Positions 46,916 to 58,233 of a stretch of DNA of 64,000 nucleotides are shown one piece after another. Source of the stretch: Pseudomonadota bacterium (GTDB lineage: Bacteria > Pseudomonadota > Gammaproteobacteria > Xanthomonadales > Xanthomonadaceae); NCBI GenBank assembly GCA_030528565.1, contig JAUMYP010000005.1:1-64000 (forward strand), read 5' to 3'. The notes under the pieces are model-generated. The model did not search any database, was not told the DNA's origin, and worked only from the letters and a program-made list of their open reading frames with translations. The translations under genes and the position numbers were made by a program. Every line of letters starts with the position of its first letter. Position 1 is the stretch's first letter.

Positions 46916-48655
46916 TATCGCCCGTCATGCTGCCTGCCATCGGCATGCGCGCTGGCAACCTGCAGCTCGGCAGGGCTGGTGCGGATACAGTTGCGCCCGT
47001 CGCGCTTGGCCTGGTACATGGCCTGATCGGCACGGCCCAGCAGGTTTTGGGCCTCCTCATGGCGGTGCCAGCAGGCAATGCCGATACTGACAGTGGAACC
47101 GGCAGCCGCAGCGCGCTGTTGATAGGTTTGGCGGATGCGTTCGGCCACATTGGCAGCTTGCTGGCATTCGGTATCGGGCAGCAGGAGCACGAATTCCTCG
47201 CCGCCAAAGCGGCCGGGAATATCGCCGTTGCGGATGTTCTGGCGGATGCATTCGGCCAGCAGGCGCAGATAGTGGTCGCCCTTGGCGTGACCCAGGCTGT
47301 CATTGATATGCTTGAAATGGTCGATATCGAAAAACAGCAGGGACAGTGGCCGCTCTGTTTGCCGGGCATTGTCGATGGCGTTGTTGAGCTGCTGTTGCCA
47401 GTCACGGCGATTGGGCAACCCGGTCAGGGGGGTCGCGTTGAGCCAGATGCAAGGCGGCATCGCGGTCGCGCTGCAGCAGCGCGGTACGTTCGGCCAAGGC
47501 CAGTGACAGCACCAGGGTTTCGAAGATGGCGGCCAGCAGGATGCCGGTATGGCCGATGAGCGGCAAGTTGAGCAGCAGGCCATGAGTTTGCAGGTTGTTG
47601 GCGATGGCGGCACACAGGAGTGGCAGCCAACCAAGCAGGAAAAAGCGTGCATAGCGTGCGCCTTTCAGGGCAGTGCTGATGGCAGTCACCAGCATCAGCA
47701 GGCTGCCGGCTGCCAGTACCGGGTTGAGCAGTGGCCAGACCCTGGGATGCAGCGCGGTGAGGCTCAGCGCCATCAACATACCCAGCAGCATCAGATAGCC
47801 ATGCAGCCAGCGGGAAAAGCCCGGATTGTAGTCCCTGATTTGGGCAAAGCGATGGAAGAAGGTAAAAGCCAGCACCGTGGTCATCAGTATGGCCAGCTTG
47901 ATCAGCGGCAGGATGGCAGCCTGTGGGGCGTCAAGCCCGAGCGGGCGTGCCAGCAAGCCGGTTTGATAGGCGATCAGCGGCAGGTAGCTGAGCAGATAGC
48001 CGCTGTAATGCAGTAGCGTCCGGTCATGTAGCTGCAGTGCAAAGAACAGGGCAATCACTGCCATGACCAGCATCATGCCGCTGCAAACGGCCAGCAGCAT
48101 CAGACCCAGTGCATCGTGGCGCCGGTAGTCGCGCAGCGATTTGGCATTGAAGCGGATCGGAAAGTCGCTTTGCCCCCTGGCATCGAGCAGTAGCTGTAAT
48201 GGTTCGCCAGGTGCCGGATTATCCCTGATGACAAAGCCAAGCCGGTCATGTCCGCTGATTTCGTCGCTGGGCACTGGCTGCATCAGCGACTGCGTCCGAT
48301 AGCGGCCTTCGGTGGTCAGCAGGTGCAATTGCTGGTAGCCGGTGGAACGTACTTCCAGCACCCAGGGGGGCGCTGGCCAGGTGCCATTGGCAGGATACAG
48401 CCGGATTTCCGTCAGGCCGCCGGGGCTTGGCAGGCGACTGGCGACAGCAGGCTGGAATGCGCTGAAGCTGGTTGTTTGTGGTGTGCCGAGCGCATCAAGG
48501 GCGCGCCACTGCCCAGACAAGGCCATCTCACTCATGGGAGTGGCAGCACCTGGCAGCAACGCCAGCAGACATAGCAGCAGTAGCCAGACCGGCCATGCCG
48601 GTACTGCGATTCCTTGCATCTGGACGAGGGCAGTGGCCGGACGGGACGGAGACAT
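46915..48655 (-). pseudogene. 7TM-DISM diguanylate cyclase, frameshifted before GGDEF
   Basis: The first frame (48655 to about 47430) encodes a signal-anchor, a periplasmic 7TMR-DISM extracellular domain and seven membrane helices (ALGLMLLAVCSGMMLVMAVIALFF to GILLAAIFETLVLSLALAE), then stops at 47402 just after LAQRDP. The GGDEF domain follows in the next frame (LTGLPNRRDWQQQL, FFDIDHFKHINDSLGHAKGDH, RFGGEEFVLLLP) to 46915. The shift is at six C bases (47427-47432, G6 on the plus strand), where five would read DPLTGLPN. It may be phase-variable, broken or a homopolymer base-call error. Confidence 0.87.
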
Positions 48656-48697
48656 GGTAGTGGGCTGAATTTGCTTGCAACTTTAATATGTCAGCCC

Positions 48698-48726
48698 CTT
48701 GAAAGCAGCAAAGTCTGCCCCATCTA
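48698..48726 (+). promoter_or_regulatory. Sigma-32 heat-shock promoter of groESL
   Basis: CTTGAAA, a 13-bp spacer and CCCCATCTA fit the RpoH consensus almost exactly. It lies about 86 bp upstream of the groES ATG, and no CIRCE element was seen. Confidence 0.9.
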
Positions 48727-48812
48727 CAGGGGCATCCGGCAGGGCGCGGTCTTGGCATTAGCGCCGAAAGTGCCGGGTTTTCCATTTAAATCAATCAGTT
48801 GAGAGATTCTGC

Positions 48813-50776
<1,964 letters not shown>

Positions 50777-50803
50777 TCCACCCCCTGTGTTGATGCTAGG
50801 CAG

Positions 50804-50833
50804 AACCCCCGCAACGATGCGGGGGTTTTGTTT
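50804..50833 (+). terminator. Rho-independent terminator of groESL
   Basis: A 10-bp perfect stem (AACCCCCGCA with its complement) with an ACGA loop is followed by a T-rich tract. It begins 28 bp after the groEL stop. Confidence 0.92.
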
Positions 50834-51073
50834 GCTGGCAGGCTCAGGCCTTTGAGTTTTGTCCTGATGCGTTCGTGGTTGTAGTTGTCAATGTATTGGC
50901 AGATGGCGGACTGGAGTTATTCGGTGCATCCGAAGCGTCCCAAATAAAACAGCTCCGGCTTCAGCGCTGGTGTCTCACGTACATCATGCCCTCGCGCTGT
51001 GGTTTCGAAGCCTGACTCCCCTGATACGTAGTTTTGCACTACGCGAAGCTTGAAGGCCTCACTGTCTTGATAT
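50830..51073 (-). mobile_element. Degenerate IS3-family transposase remnant
   Basis: On the minus strand, the start of an IS3 OrfA is legible (SEAFKLRVVQNYVSGESGF, the helix-turn-helix start). It is joined directly to the last part of an OrfB: ELFYLGRFGCTE, then an in-frame stop, then AICQYIDNYNHERIRTKLKG. Nearly all of the middle is missing, including the DDE catalytic region, and no terminal repeats were seen. It is a dead element, and its end runs into the groEL terminator. The neighbouring 50777-51151 gap holds nothing else but two terminators. Confidence 0.75.
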
Positions 51074-51074
51074 G

Positions 51075-51115
51075 AAAAACCCCCAAAGGTTGGAGGAATG
51101 TCCAACTTTGGGGGC
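51075..51115 (-). terminator. Rho-independent terminator after the second DUF4198 gene
   Basis: On the minus strand, CCCCCAAAGTTGGA pairs with a complement carrying a one-base bulge. The hairpin is followed by TTTTT. It lies 37 bp after the stop of the DUF4198 gene. Confidence 0.8.
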
Positions 51116-51151
51116 AGTTCAAAATGCCGGGTTCTTTGTGGGCGAGATAAC

Positions 51152-51979
51152 TTAGTGGTGATGGCCGTGGCCGTCGGCATGTTCGGGCAGCATGACTTCC
51201 AGGGTCAGGGCGGCGTTATGGCTGTCCCACTGGCCGGGTGCGGTATTGATGTGCAGGGTGGTGAACAGGAAATACAGCCCGCCGTGCTCGGGGCGGAAAG
51301 TAAACATGCCTGCGTTATCGGTATGGAGGTGGCCGGGGCGGGTGTTTTCCACGTCGTAGAAATCTTCTTTGATATGACGCGCATAGTGCTCATTGTCATG
51401 CCCGACCACAATGCGGGCATTGGCTACGGGCTTGCCTTGATGCAGCACTTGCAGGCGTAGTTCGCCGCCGACAATCAGGCGGTTGGGCGAGGTCAGTGGC
51501 AGGATTTCGATGCCCTCGCCGCTGGCGCGCATTTGATAGTTGGGCTCGCCCTTGGCCAGATACACATCGGCGCGGCTGTAATACTGCATCTGGGCGGGTT
51601 TGCCGGGGGTGCGCGGGATGTCATCGGCGAAATACAGCTTGCCGTTGCGCTCGGCCTCGACGGCGCGATACAGCGGGCCTTTGCGCACGCCAGTGGTGAT
51701 GCGGTAGCTGCCATCGACGCTCAGCACGGGTTGCAGATAGACCGCCGCAGCGGTTTTGGCGGCCGCTTGCAGTGGTTGCTGGCTGCCATCGGGGGCAATC
51801 AGTGCAAAATGCGGCGAGTCCATGGCGAAATCTGCCTGGAATGGGGTTTCGGTAAAGGCCGATTCCACTTGCAGGCGCGGGTGCAGCACGTTGAACTGGT
51901 TGGGTTTCAAAAACGGCACATGCGCCTGGACGGAACTGGCAAAGCAGGCAAGGGCGAGTGCAAGCAGCGGGATGCGCAT
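51152..51979 (-). CDS. DUF4198 family periplasmic protein (copy 2), His-rich tail
   Basis: 275 residues from the ATG at 51979, with AGGA 7 bp before it. Signal peptide MRIPLLALALACFASSVQAH, mature start HVPFLKPNQFN. YSRADVYLAKGEPNY and LRLQVLHQGKPVANARIVV mark DUF4198. The tail HADGHGHHH is a possible metal-binding site absent from copy 1. No other metal gene is adjacent, so the metal is unknown. Confidence 0.86.
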   Translation of the reverse strand: MRIPLLALALACFASSVQAHVPFLKPNQFNVLHPRLQVESAFTETPFQADFAMDSPHFALIAPDGSQQPLQAAAKTAAAVYLQPVLSVDGSYRITTGVRKGPLYRAVEAERNGKLYFADDIPRTPGKPAQMQYYSRADVYLAKGEPNYQMRASGEGIEILPLTSPNRLIVGGELRLQVLHQGKPVANARIVVGHDNEHYARHIKEDFYDVENTRPGHLHTDNAGMFTFRPEHGGLYFLFTTLHINTAPGQWDSHNAALTLEVMLPEHADGHGHHH

Positions 51980-52044
51980 TAAGTTTTCCTTGTAATGAAA
52001 AAGCAAAACGCCGGTTGCCCGGCGTTTGCGTGTGACAAGCGGGA

Positions 52045-55000
52045 TTATTCGCCCAGGGTCAGCAGGCTGGCATTGCCGCCCGCAGCCGTGGTGTTGATGG
52101 TCACGGTTTTTTCGGTGGCAAAGCGCGGCAGGTAGTGCGGGCCGCCAGCCTTGGGGCCGGTACCGGACAGGCCCTGGCCGCCGAATGGTTGCACGCCGAC
52201 CACGGCGCCAATCTGGTTGCGGTTGACATAGATATTGCCGACCTTGGCGCGGTTGACGATACGCTCAACGGTGGCATCAATGCGCGAGTGAATGCCGAGG
52301 GTGAGGCCATAGCCGCTGGCATTGATGGCATCGACCACCTGGTCAAGCTCGTCGGCCTTCCAGCGCACCACATGCAGTGCCGGGCCGAATTTTTCTTCGC
52401 TCAGCTGCGCCATTGAGCGCAGTTCCCAGGCGCGCGGGGCAAAGAAGGTGCCATGCTCGGCCTCGGCTCCCAGCGGCGCGCTGGCAATCAGCCGTGCTTC
52501 ACTGTCCATGCGCTGGGCGTGGGCATCGAGCACTGCCTTGGCATCGGCATCAATCAGCGGGCCGACATCGGTGGACAGCTCGCCGGGGTTGCCGACTTTC
52601 AGCTCGGCCATCGCCCCGGCCAGCATCTGAATCACCTTGTCGGCGATATCGTCCTGCACCAGCAAAATGCGTGCAGCCGAGCAACGCTGGCCTGCCGAGG
52701 TGAAGGCGCTGCCGATGGCATCTTTCACCACCTGCTCGGGCAGCGAGGAGCTATCGGCAATCATCGCGTTCTGGCCGCCGGTTTCGGCAATCAGGGTGGC
52801 AATCGGGCCAGCTTCGCGGTTTGCCAGGGCGCGGTTGATGAGGCGGGCGGTTTCGGTGGAGCCGGTAAAGCACACCCCGGCCACGCGCGCATCGCCGGTC
52901 AAGGCGGCACCGACGCTGGCGCCATCGCCGGGGACAAATTGCAGCACTTTCTCCGGGATACCGGCTTCGTGCATCAGCTTGACGGCAGCATGGCCAATCA
53001 GATTGGTTTGTTCGGCAGGCTTGGCGATGACGGTATTGCCCGCAGCCAGTGCGGCGGCAATCTGGCCGATGAAAATCGCCAGCGGGAAGTTCCACGGGCT
53101 GATGCACACGAATACGCCGCGGCCTGCCAGTTGCAGGGTATTGGCTTCGCCGGTGGGGCCGGGCAGGGCATCAACACGGAACTGCTTGCGTGCTTCCAGT
53201 GCGTAATAGCGCAGGAAGTCCACCGCCTCGCGCACTTCGGCCACGCCATCGGGCAGGGTCTTGCCCGCTTCCTTGGTGCACATCGCCATGTACGGGGCGA
53301 TGCGCGCTTCCAGCAGGTCGGCGGCTTTTTCCAGCATCGCGGCGCGGCTATCGACCGGCGTTGCGTCCCAATCGGGCTGGGCGGCGACGGCGTTTTCCAG
53401 CGCCTTTTCCACGGCGGCGCTGTCGGCAGGCAGCCAGTGGCCGACCACTTCGCGGCGGTCAGCCGGATTGGTCACCGGGATTTTGGCGCCGCTGGCGCTG
53501 TATCCGGGCACCAGCGGGGCGGCTTCCCAGCTGCCGCTGCCGGCGTTGTTGAGTTCAGCGGCCAGTGCGCGCAGTTGTTCGTCGTTGGCGAGATTGATGC
53601 CCATGGAATTGTCTCGTGGCTGGTTCTGGCTGCGGTACAGGTCAACCGGCAGCGGGATACGGGGATGCGGGATTTGCTCGAAGGCGGCGACCACTTCAAC
53701 CGGGTCACGCACCAGTTCGTCAATATTCACCGACTCGTCGGTGATGCGGTTGACGAAGCTGGAATTGGCGCCGTTTTCCAGCAGGCGGCGCACCAGATAG
53801 GGCAGCAGGTCTTCATGGCTGCCGACTGGCGCATACACGCGGCAGGGCACATCCAGACGGTTCTGCGGGATGACCTCGGCGTACAGGTCATCGCCCATGC
53901 CGTGCAGCTTCTGGAATTCGTAGCGGAAGCCATCGCCCTGGCGCGCGCCGCCGCCCAGCTCGGTTCTGGCCATCTGGTGGATGGCGGCGATGGTCTGCGC
54001 ATTGTGGGTGGCGAACATCGGGTAGATGGCGTCAATATTCTTCAGCAGCCGCCGCGCATTGGCCTGGTAGCTGACATCGGTATTGGGCTTGCGGGTGTAC
54101 AGCGGATAGCCGGGCTGGCCTTCCACCTGGGCGCGCTTGACTTCGGCATCCCAGTACGCGCCCTTCACCAGACGCACCGGGATGCGGCGGCCGAGTTCAC
54201 GCGCCTTGGCAGCGATATAGTCAATCACGAACGGCGCGCGGCGCTGGTAGGCCTGCACCACGATACCAAAGCCTTCCCAGCCTTGCAGCGAAGCATCGGC
54301 CAGTACCTTGAAGATAAGGTCGAGCGAGATTTCCAGCCGGTCGGTTTCTTCGGCGTCGATGGTGAGGCCAATGTTGTATTGCTTGGCCAGTTGAGCCAGC
54401 TCCAGCAGCGCCGGAGCCAGCTCGCGCATGACGCGCGCATGCTTGGCGTGCTCATAGCGCGGGTGCAGCGCGGAAATCTTCACCGAGATGCTGGGCGCGG
54501 CAAACACGTCACGGAACGGCCCGGTCTTGCCGATGGCATGAATCGCCTGACGGTAGGCATCCAGATAGCGCGCGGCATCGGCAGCGGTCAGCGCGCCTTC
54601 GCCGAGCATGTCGAAGGAATAGCGGAACTTGGCGTTTTCGCCTTTTTGCGAACGCTCAAGCGCCTCGGCAATGCTGCGACCCATCACGAATTGGTGCCCC
54701 ATGATTTTCATCGCCTGGCGTACTGCGGCGCGAATCACTGGCTCGCCCAGCTTGCCAATCAACCGGCCGAAAGCGCCGTGGGCATCGCGCTGGGTGGCAT
54801 CGGAAAGGTTCACCAGCTTGCCGGTCAGCAGCAGCCCCCAGGTGGAAGCATTGACCAGCAGCGAATCGCTTTGGCCCAGATGCCGCCGCCAATTGGCATC
54901 GCCGAGCTTGTCGCGAATCAGTGCATCGGCCGTGCCCTGGTCGGGGATGCGCAGCAGCGCCTCGGCCACGCACATCATCAGCACGCCTTCCTCGCTGCCA

Positions 55001-55236
55001 AGGTCGTACTGGCGCATGAAGGCTTCAACGGTGCTCTGGTTTTCGGCGCGCGAGCGCACCCGGCGCACCAGGTCGGCAGCGGTGGCGCGGATGCTGGCGC
55101 GCTCGGCATCGCCCTGGCGGGCCTGTTCAAGCAGCCATTGCACATGCCGGGTTTCGTCAACGACCCAATGCTGGGTAATGGCAGCGCGCAACGCTTCGGG
55201 CGCTGCGGGGACTTCAGAAAGCAAGGTGGTACTCAC
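52045..55236 (-). CDS. putA: Bifunctional proline dehydrogenase / L-glutamate gamma-semialdehyde dehydrogenase PutA
   Basis: About 1063 residues from a GTG at 55236; a further TTG at 55302 is possible and the start is uncertain. PutA oxidises proline to glutamate. The FAD barrel domain is at about 190-500 (TIDAEETDRLEISLDLIF, RLVKGAYWDAEVKRAQ, ATHNAQTIAAIH). The aldehyde dehydrogenase is at about 560-1040 (AETGGQNAMIADSSSLPEQ, catalytic Cys in SAGQRCSAARIL). The ribbon-helix-helix DNA-binding domain of enteric PutA is absent, so autoregulation is not expected. It stands alone. Confidence 0.96.
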   Translation of the reverse strand: MSTTLLSEVPAAPEALRAAITQHWVVDETRHVQWLLEQARQGDAERASIRATAADLVRRVRSRAENQSTVEAFMRQYDLGSEEGVLMMCVAEALLRIPDQGTADALIRDKLGDANWRRHLGQSDSLLVNASTWGLLLTGKLVNLSDATQRDAHGAFGRLIGKLGEPVIRAAVRQAMKIMGHQFVMGRSIAEALERSQKGENAKFRYSFDMLGEGALTAADAARYLDAYRQAIHAIGKTGPFRDVFAAPSISVKISALHPRYEHAKHARVMRELAPALLELAQLAKQYNIGLTIDAEETDRLEISLDLIFKVLADASLQGWEGFGIVVQAYQRRAPFVIDYIAAKARELGRRIPVRLVKGAYWDAEVKRAQVEGQPGYPLYTRKPNTDVSYQANARRLLKNIDAIYPMFATHNAQTIAAIHQMARTELGGGARQGDGFRYEFQKLHGMGDDLYAEVIPQNRLDVPCRVYAPVGSHEDLLPYLVRRLLENGANSSFVNRITDESVNIDELVRDPVEVVAAFEQIPHPRIPLPVDLYRSQNQPRDNSMGINLANDEQLRALAAELNNAGSGSWEAAPLVPGYSASGAKIPVTNPADRREVVGHWLPADSAAVEKALENAVAAQPDWDATPVDSRAAMLEKAADLLEARIAPYMAMCTKEAGKTLPDGVAEVREAVDFLRYYALEARKQFRVDALPGPTGEANTLQLAGRGVFVCISPWNFPLAIFIGQIAAALAAGNTVIAKPAEQTNLIGHAAVKLMHEAGIPEKVLQFVPGDGASVGAALTGDARVAGVCFTGSTETARLINRALANREAGPIATLIAETGGQNAMIADSSSLPEQVVKDAIGSAFTSAGQRCSAARILLVQDDIADKVIQMLAGAMAELKVGNPGELSTDVGPLIDADAKAVLDAHAQRMDSEARLIASAPLGAEAEHGTFFAPRAWELRSMAQLSEEKFGPALHVVRWKADELDQVVDAINASGYGLTLGIHSRIDATVERIVNRAKVGNIYVNRNQIGAVVGVQPFGGQGLSGTGPKAGGPHYLPRFATEKTVTINTTAAGGNASLLTLGE

Positions 55237-55372
55237 GGTGGATTTGCGTTTGATGAGCAAGCTGCAAATTGTAGCGCCCGCTGGCAGGTTTGATACATGC
55301 AAGCTGGCAGCAGCGCTGGCTGGAAACGCCCCAGTTTGTCAGGTCACAAGCGGATTGTTTGCTGTGATGGGC

Positions 55373-56377
55373 CTATCCCAGCGCCAGGGTCAGCAGCAGG
55401 CCGCCAAAGACCAGATAGGCAAACAGCAGTGCGGCCAGCAGCATCGGTTTTACTCCGGCCTGGCGGATGGCGCCGATATGGGTGCGCAGCCCCAATGCGG
55501 CCATGGCGGTGGCCAGCAAGCAGGTATCAATCAGCAACAGCGTATCCACCACCTTGCTGGGCAGCAGGTGCAGGGAATTGAACGCGCCAACCAGCAGGAA
55601 CAGTACCGCAAACCAGGGGATGACCAGTGCCGGTTTACCCGCGCTGCCCTGATGACGGCGGCGCATCCATACCGAGAGCAGCAGCAGGAATGGGGCGAGC
55701 AGCATCACCCGGATCATTTTTTCAATGACGGCGATATTGGCCGCCTGCTCGCCAACGGCGCGACCTGCCACCACCACCTGTGCCACCTCGTGGATGGTGG
55801 CACCGACATAGATGCCGTAAGTATGGGTATCCAGGCCGAACGGGGCTTTCAGAAACGGATACAGGAACATCCCGAGGGTGCCGAACACGACCACGGTGGC
55901 GACTGCGACCGAGACTTTGTGCGCCTGTGCCCTGACCACGGGCTCGGCCGCCATCACTGCCGCCGCGCCGCAGATGGAGGCGCCTGCGCCAATCAGCAGG
56001 GTGGTTTCTTCATCCATGTTCAGCGCGCGTCCCAGCCAGCGCGCAAGCAGGAACACGCTGCCGACGATGGTGATGGCGAGCACGATGCCATGCAGGCCGA
56101 CAGACAGCATGTCCTGAAAGGTCAGCCGGAAGCCAAACAGCACGATGCCGGCGCGCAGCAGCATGGTGCGCGCGTAGTCCACGCCGCTGCCCATCTGCGC
56201 GGCGATGCGCGGGAACAGGCTGTTGCCGAGCACGATGCCGAGAATGATGGCAAGCGGCAGGGCGCTAAGGCCGATGGATTGCAGGGCGGGCAGCCGTGCC
56301 AGGCCGAGGGCGGCGATGCCAAGAGAGGCGGCAAATACAAGACCCGGCAGGCGGGTGGACCACACGGCGAATGACAT
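55373..56377 (-). CDS. YeiH/UPF0324 family membrane protein, putative sulfate exporter
   Basis: 334 residues, about ten TM segments. LAIILGIVLGNSLFP, RAGIVLFGFRLTFQDM, IGAGASICGAAAVMAAEPVV and HEVAQVVVAGRAVGEQAAN are hallmarks of UPF0324/YeiH. Transport of sulfate or sulfite is suggested for the family but weakly supported. Start at 56377 (MSFAVWS); an ATG 15 bp upstream is possible. Its upstream gap holds a hairpin (56404-56428) that may end dnaG transcription. Confidence 0.87.
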   Translation of the reverse strand: MSFAVWSTRLPGLVFAASLGIAALGLARLPALQSIGLSALPLAIILGIVLGNSLFPRIAAQMGSGVDYARTMLLRAGIVLFGFRLTFQDMLSVGLHGIVLAITIVGSVFLLARWLGRALNMDEETTLLIGAGASICGAAAVMAAEPVVRAQAHKVSVAVATVVVFGTLGMFLYPFLKAPFGLDTHTYGIYVGATIHEVAQVVVAGRAVGEQAANIAVIEKMIRVMLLAPFLLLLSVWMRRRHQGSAGKPALVIPWFAVLFLLVGAFNSLHLLPSKVVDTLLLIDTCLLATAMAALGLRTHIGAIRQAGVKPMLLAALLFAYLVFGGLLLTLALG

Positions 56378-56502
56378 TGAAGGCGCTCCCATTGCGAAAC
56401 AGCCATTGCCTGCGGGCAGGCAGTGGCGCGGGATTCTAGCACCGGCCAGATAGCGGACACAGGCAGTAGCAGTGCGGCGGCAGCCAGGCCGGGATGATGG
56501 TT

Positions 56503-58224
56503 TCAGTCGCGTGCAGGCTGCATCTGCCGCAGTAGCTGTTTTTCTGCTTCGCTGAGACTGTGGATGCCGGTTTCACGGATTTTGATGGTCAGCTCGGCAC
56601 GCTGCTGCTTCAGGGTCTGTTTCTCCAGTTGCGCCAGCGCATCGTGGAATTCGGCCTGCCAGGTTTGCGGCTCGCCGGGCAGTTCGGTCATCGCCAGTTT
56701 GTGCAGGGCCTGGCCTTCTTCGCGGTCTGCAAAAATCTGCAAAAGGCTGCTGGTCTGGATGTCGGGGCGTTGCCGAATCAAGTCCAGCAGTTCAATCAGC
56801 AGCGCAATGCCGCGCTGTTGCAGCCCGATAAACGGGTAGGGGACAGGCGCTTGCAGGGCGAGTTTGGGTTGTTGCAGCAGCAAGGTAATCACCTCACGTA
56901 CCAGGCTGCGCTTGGGCGTGGCGGCGGCATGGCTATGCTGCGGGCGCGGTGCCGGGACAGGCTGCGTGCGCGCAGCAAGCCCGGTGAGTTCGGCAAGGCG
57001 CGCCTGCATCAGGTCGGCAAAGGCGCCTTCGGGGATTTGCGCAAGCAGCGGCTTGGCGCGCTCGGCCAGACGGCTTTTGCCTTCCAGGGTATGCAGTTGC
57101 ACATCGGCGGAAAGCGCGTCAAAGAAAAACTGCGATAGCGGCAGCGCCTCTTGCAGGCGCTGGTTGAAGCCGGTGAGGCCTTCCTTGCGTACCAGCGAAT
57201 CGGGGTCTTCGCCATCGGGCAGGAACAGGAAGAATGCCTGCCGGCCATCGCGCATGCGGGGCAGTACCGAGTGCATGGCGCGGCTGGCGGCGCGCCGTCC
57301 GGCGGCATCGCCGTCAAAGCAGAAATACACATCCGGCGCATTGCGGAACAAAAGCTCGGCGTGCTCGGGCGTGGTGGCCGTGCCCAGGGTGGCGACCGCT
57401 TCGGGCAGGCCGTGCTGGAACAGCGCCACCACGTCCATATAGCCTTCCACCACAATCAGCCGTTGCAGCTTGCTATTGGCCTGGCGCACCTGCCACAGGC
57501 CGTATAGCTCGCGGCCTTTGTGGAACAGCGGGGTTTCCGGTGAATTGAGATATTTGGGGCTATCGTCGCTGGACAGCACCCGGCCACCGAACGCGATGAC
57601 CCGGCCACGGCGGTCGTGGATGGGAAACATCAGCCGCTGGCGGAATTTGTCATACACATGGCCGCGGTCATTGCGCGAGAACATCCCGGCTTTCTCCAGC
57701 AGCTGCATGCGTCGCTCGTCGGTGCCGAGTGCGTCCTTGAGTGCGGAAAAACCGGCAGGCGCGTAGCCGATGCCGAAGGCTTCAGCGGTGGCGGCATCCA
57801 CGCCGCGGTCTTGCAAATACGCCTGGGCTTGTGCGCTTTGTTGCAGGTGTTTGCGGAAAAACCGCTGCGCCGCCTCCAGGGCATTGAACAGCGGCTGGGT
57901 ATCGGGGTTGGCGGCTTTTTGCCGGGTATCGCGCGGAATTTCCAGTCCGGCGCGCTTGGCCAGTTCCTCGACTGCATCGAGAAACTCCAGCCGGTCGTAA
58001 TTCATCAAAAAGCTGATGGCCGTGCCATGCGCGCCGCAGCCAAAGCAGTGATAGAACTGTTTGCCGGGCGATACCGTGAACGAGGGCGAGCGTTCATCGT
58101 GAAACGGGCAGCAGGCGGCGAATTCGCGTCCCTGTTTTTTCAGCTGCACGCGCGCGCCGACAATCTCGACGATATCGGTGCGGGCAAGCAGTTCGTCTAA
58201 AAATGCGTCGGGGATGCGGGCCAT
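56503..58224 (-). CDS. dnaG: DNA primase DnaG
   Basis: 573 residues. The zinc-binding motif is CPFHDERSPSFTVSPG with HCFGCGAHG. The TOPRIM core has VVEGYMDVVAL and FCFDGDAAGRRAA. The C-terminal DnaB-interacting domain is present. It is the last gene of the rpsU-yqeY-yihY-dnaG block, where rpoD would be expected next in many species but is absent here. Confidence 0.97.
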   Translation of the reverse strand: MARIPDAFLDELLARTDIVEIVGARVQLKKQGREFAACCPFHDERSPSFTVSPGKQFYHCFGCGAHGTAISFLMNYDRLEFLDAVEELAKRAGLEIPRDTRQKAANPDTQPLFNALEAAQRFFRKHLQQSAQAQAYLQDRGVDAATAEAFGIGYAPAGFSALKDALGTDERRMQLLEKAGMFSRNDRGHVYDKFRQRLMFPIHDRRGRVIAFGGRVLSSDDSPKYLNSPETPLFHKGRELYGLWQVRQANSKLQRLIVVEGYMDVVALFQHGLPEAVATLGTATTPEHAELLFRNAPDVYFCFDGDAAGRRAASRAMHSVLPRMRDGRQAFFLFLPDGEDPDSLVRKEGLTGFNQRLQEALPLSQFFFDALSADVQLHTLEGKSRLAERAKPLLAQIPEGAFADLMQARLAELTGLAARTQPVPAPRPQHSHAAATPKRSLVREVITLLLQQPKLALQAPVPYPFIGLQQRGIALLIELLDLIRQRPDIQTSSLLQIFADREEGQALHKLAMTELPGEPQTWQAEFHDALAQLEKQTLKQQRAELTIKIRETGIHSLSEAEKQLLRQMQPARD

Positions 58225-58233
58225 GGCCGGAGT

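Noticed and set aside
52453..55293. 946-codon plus-strand open frame opposite putA
   Set aside because: It lies antisense to a clear PutA and reads as Gly/His/Gln-rich mirror sequence, as expected from GC-rich codon use.
56404..56428. Hairpin before the YeiH-like gene as a riboswitch or dnaG terminator
   Set aside because: An 8-11 bp imperfect stem exists, but no riboswitch consensus or T run follows; it is mentioned only in the YeiH entry.
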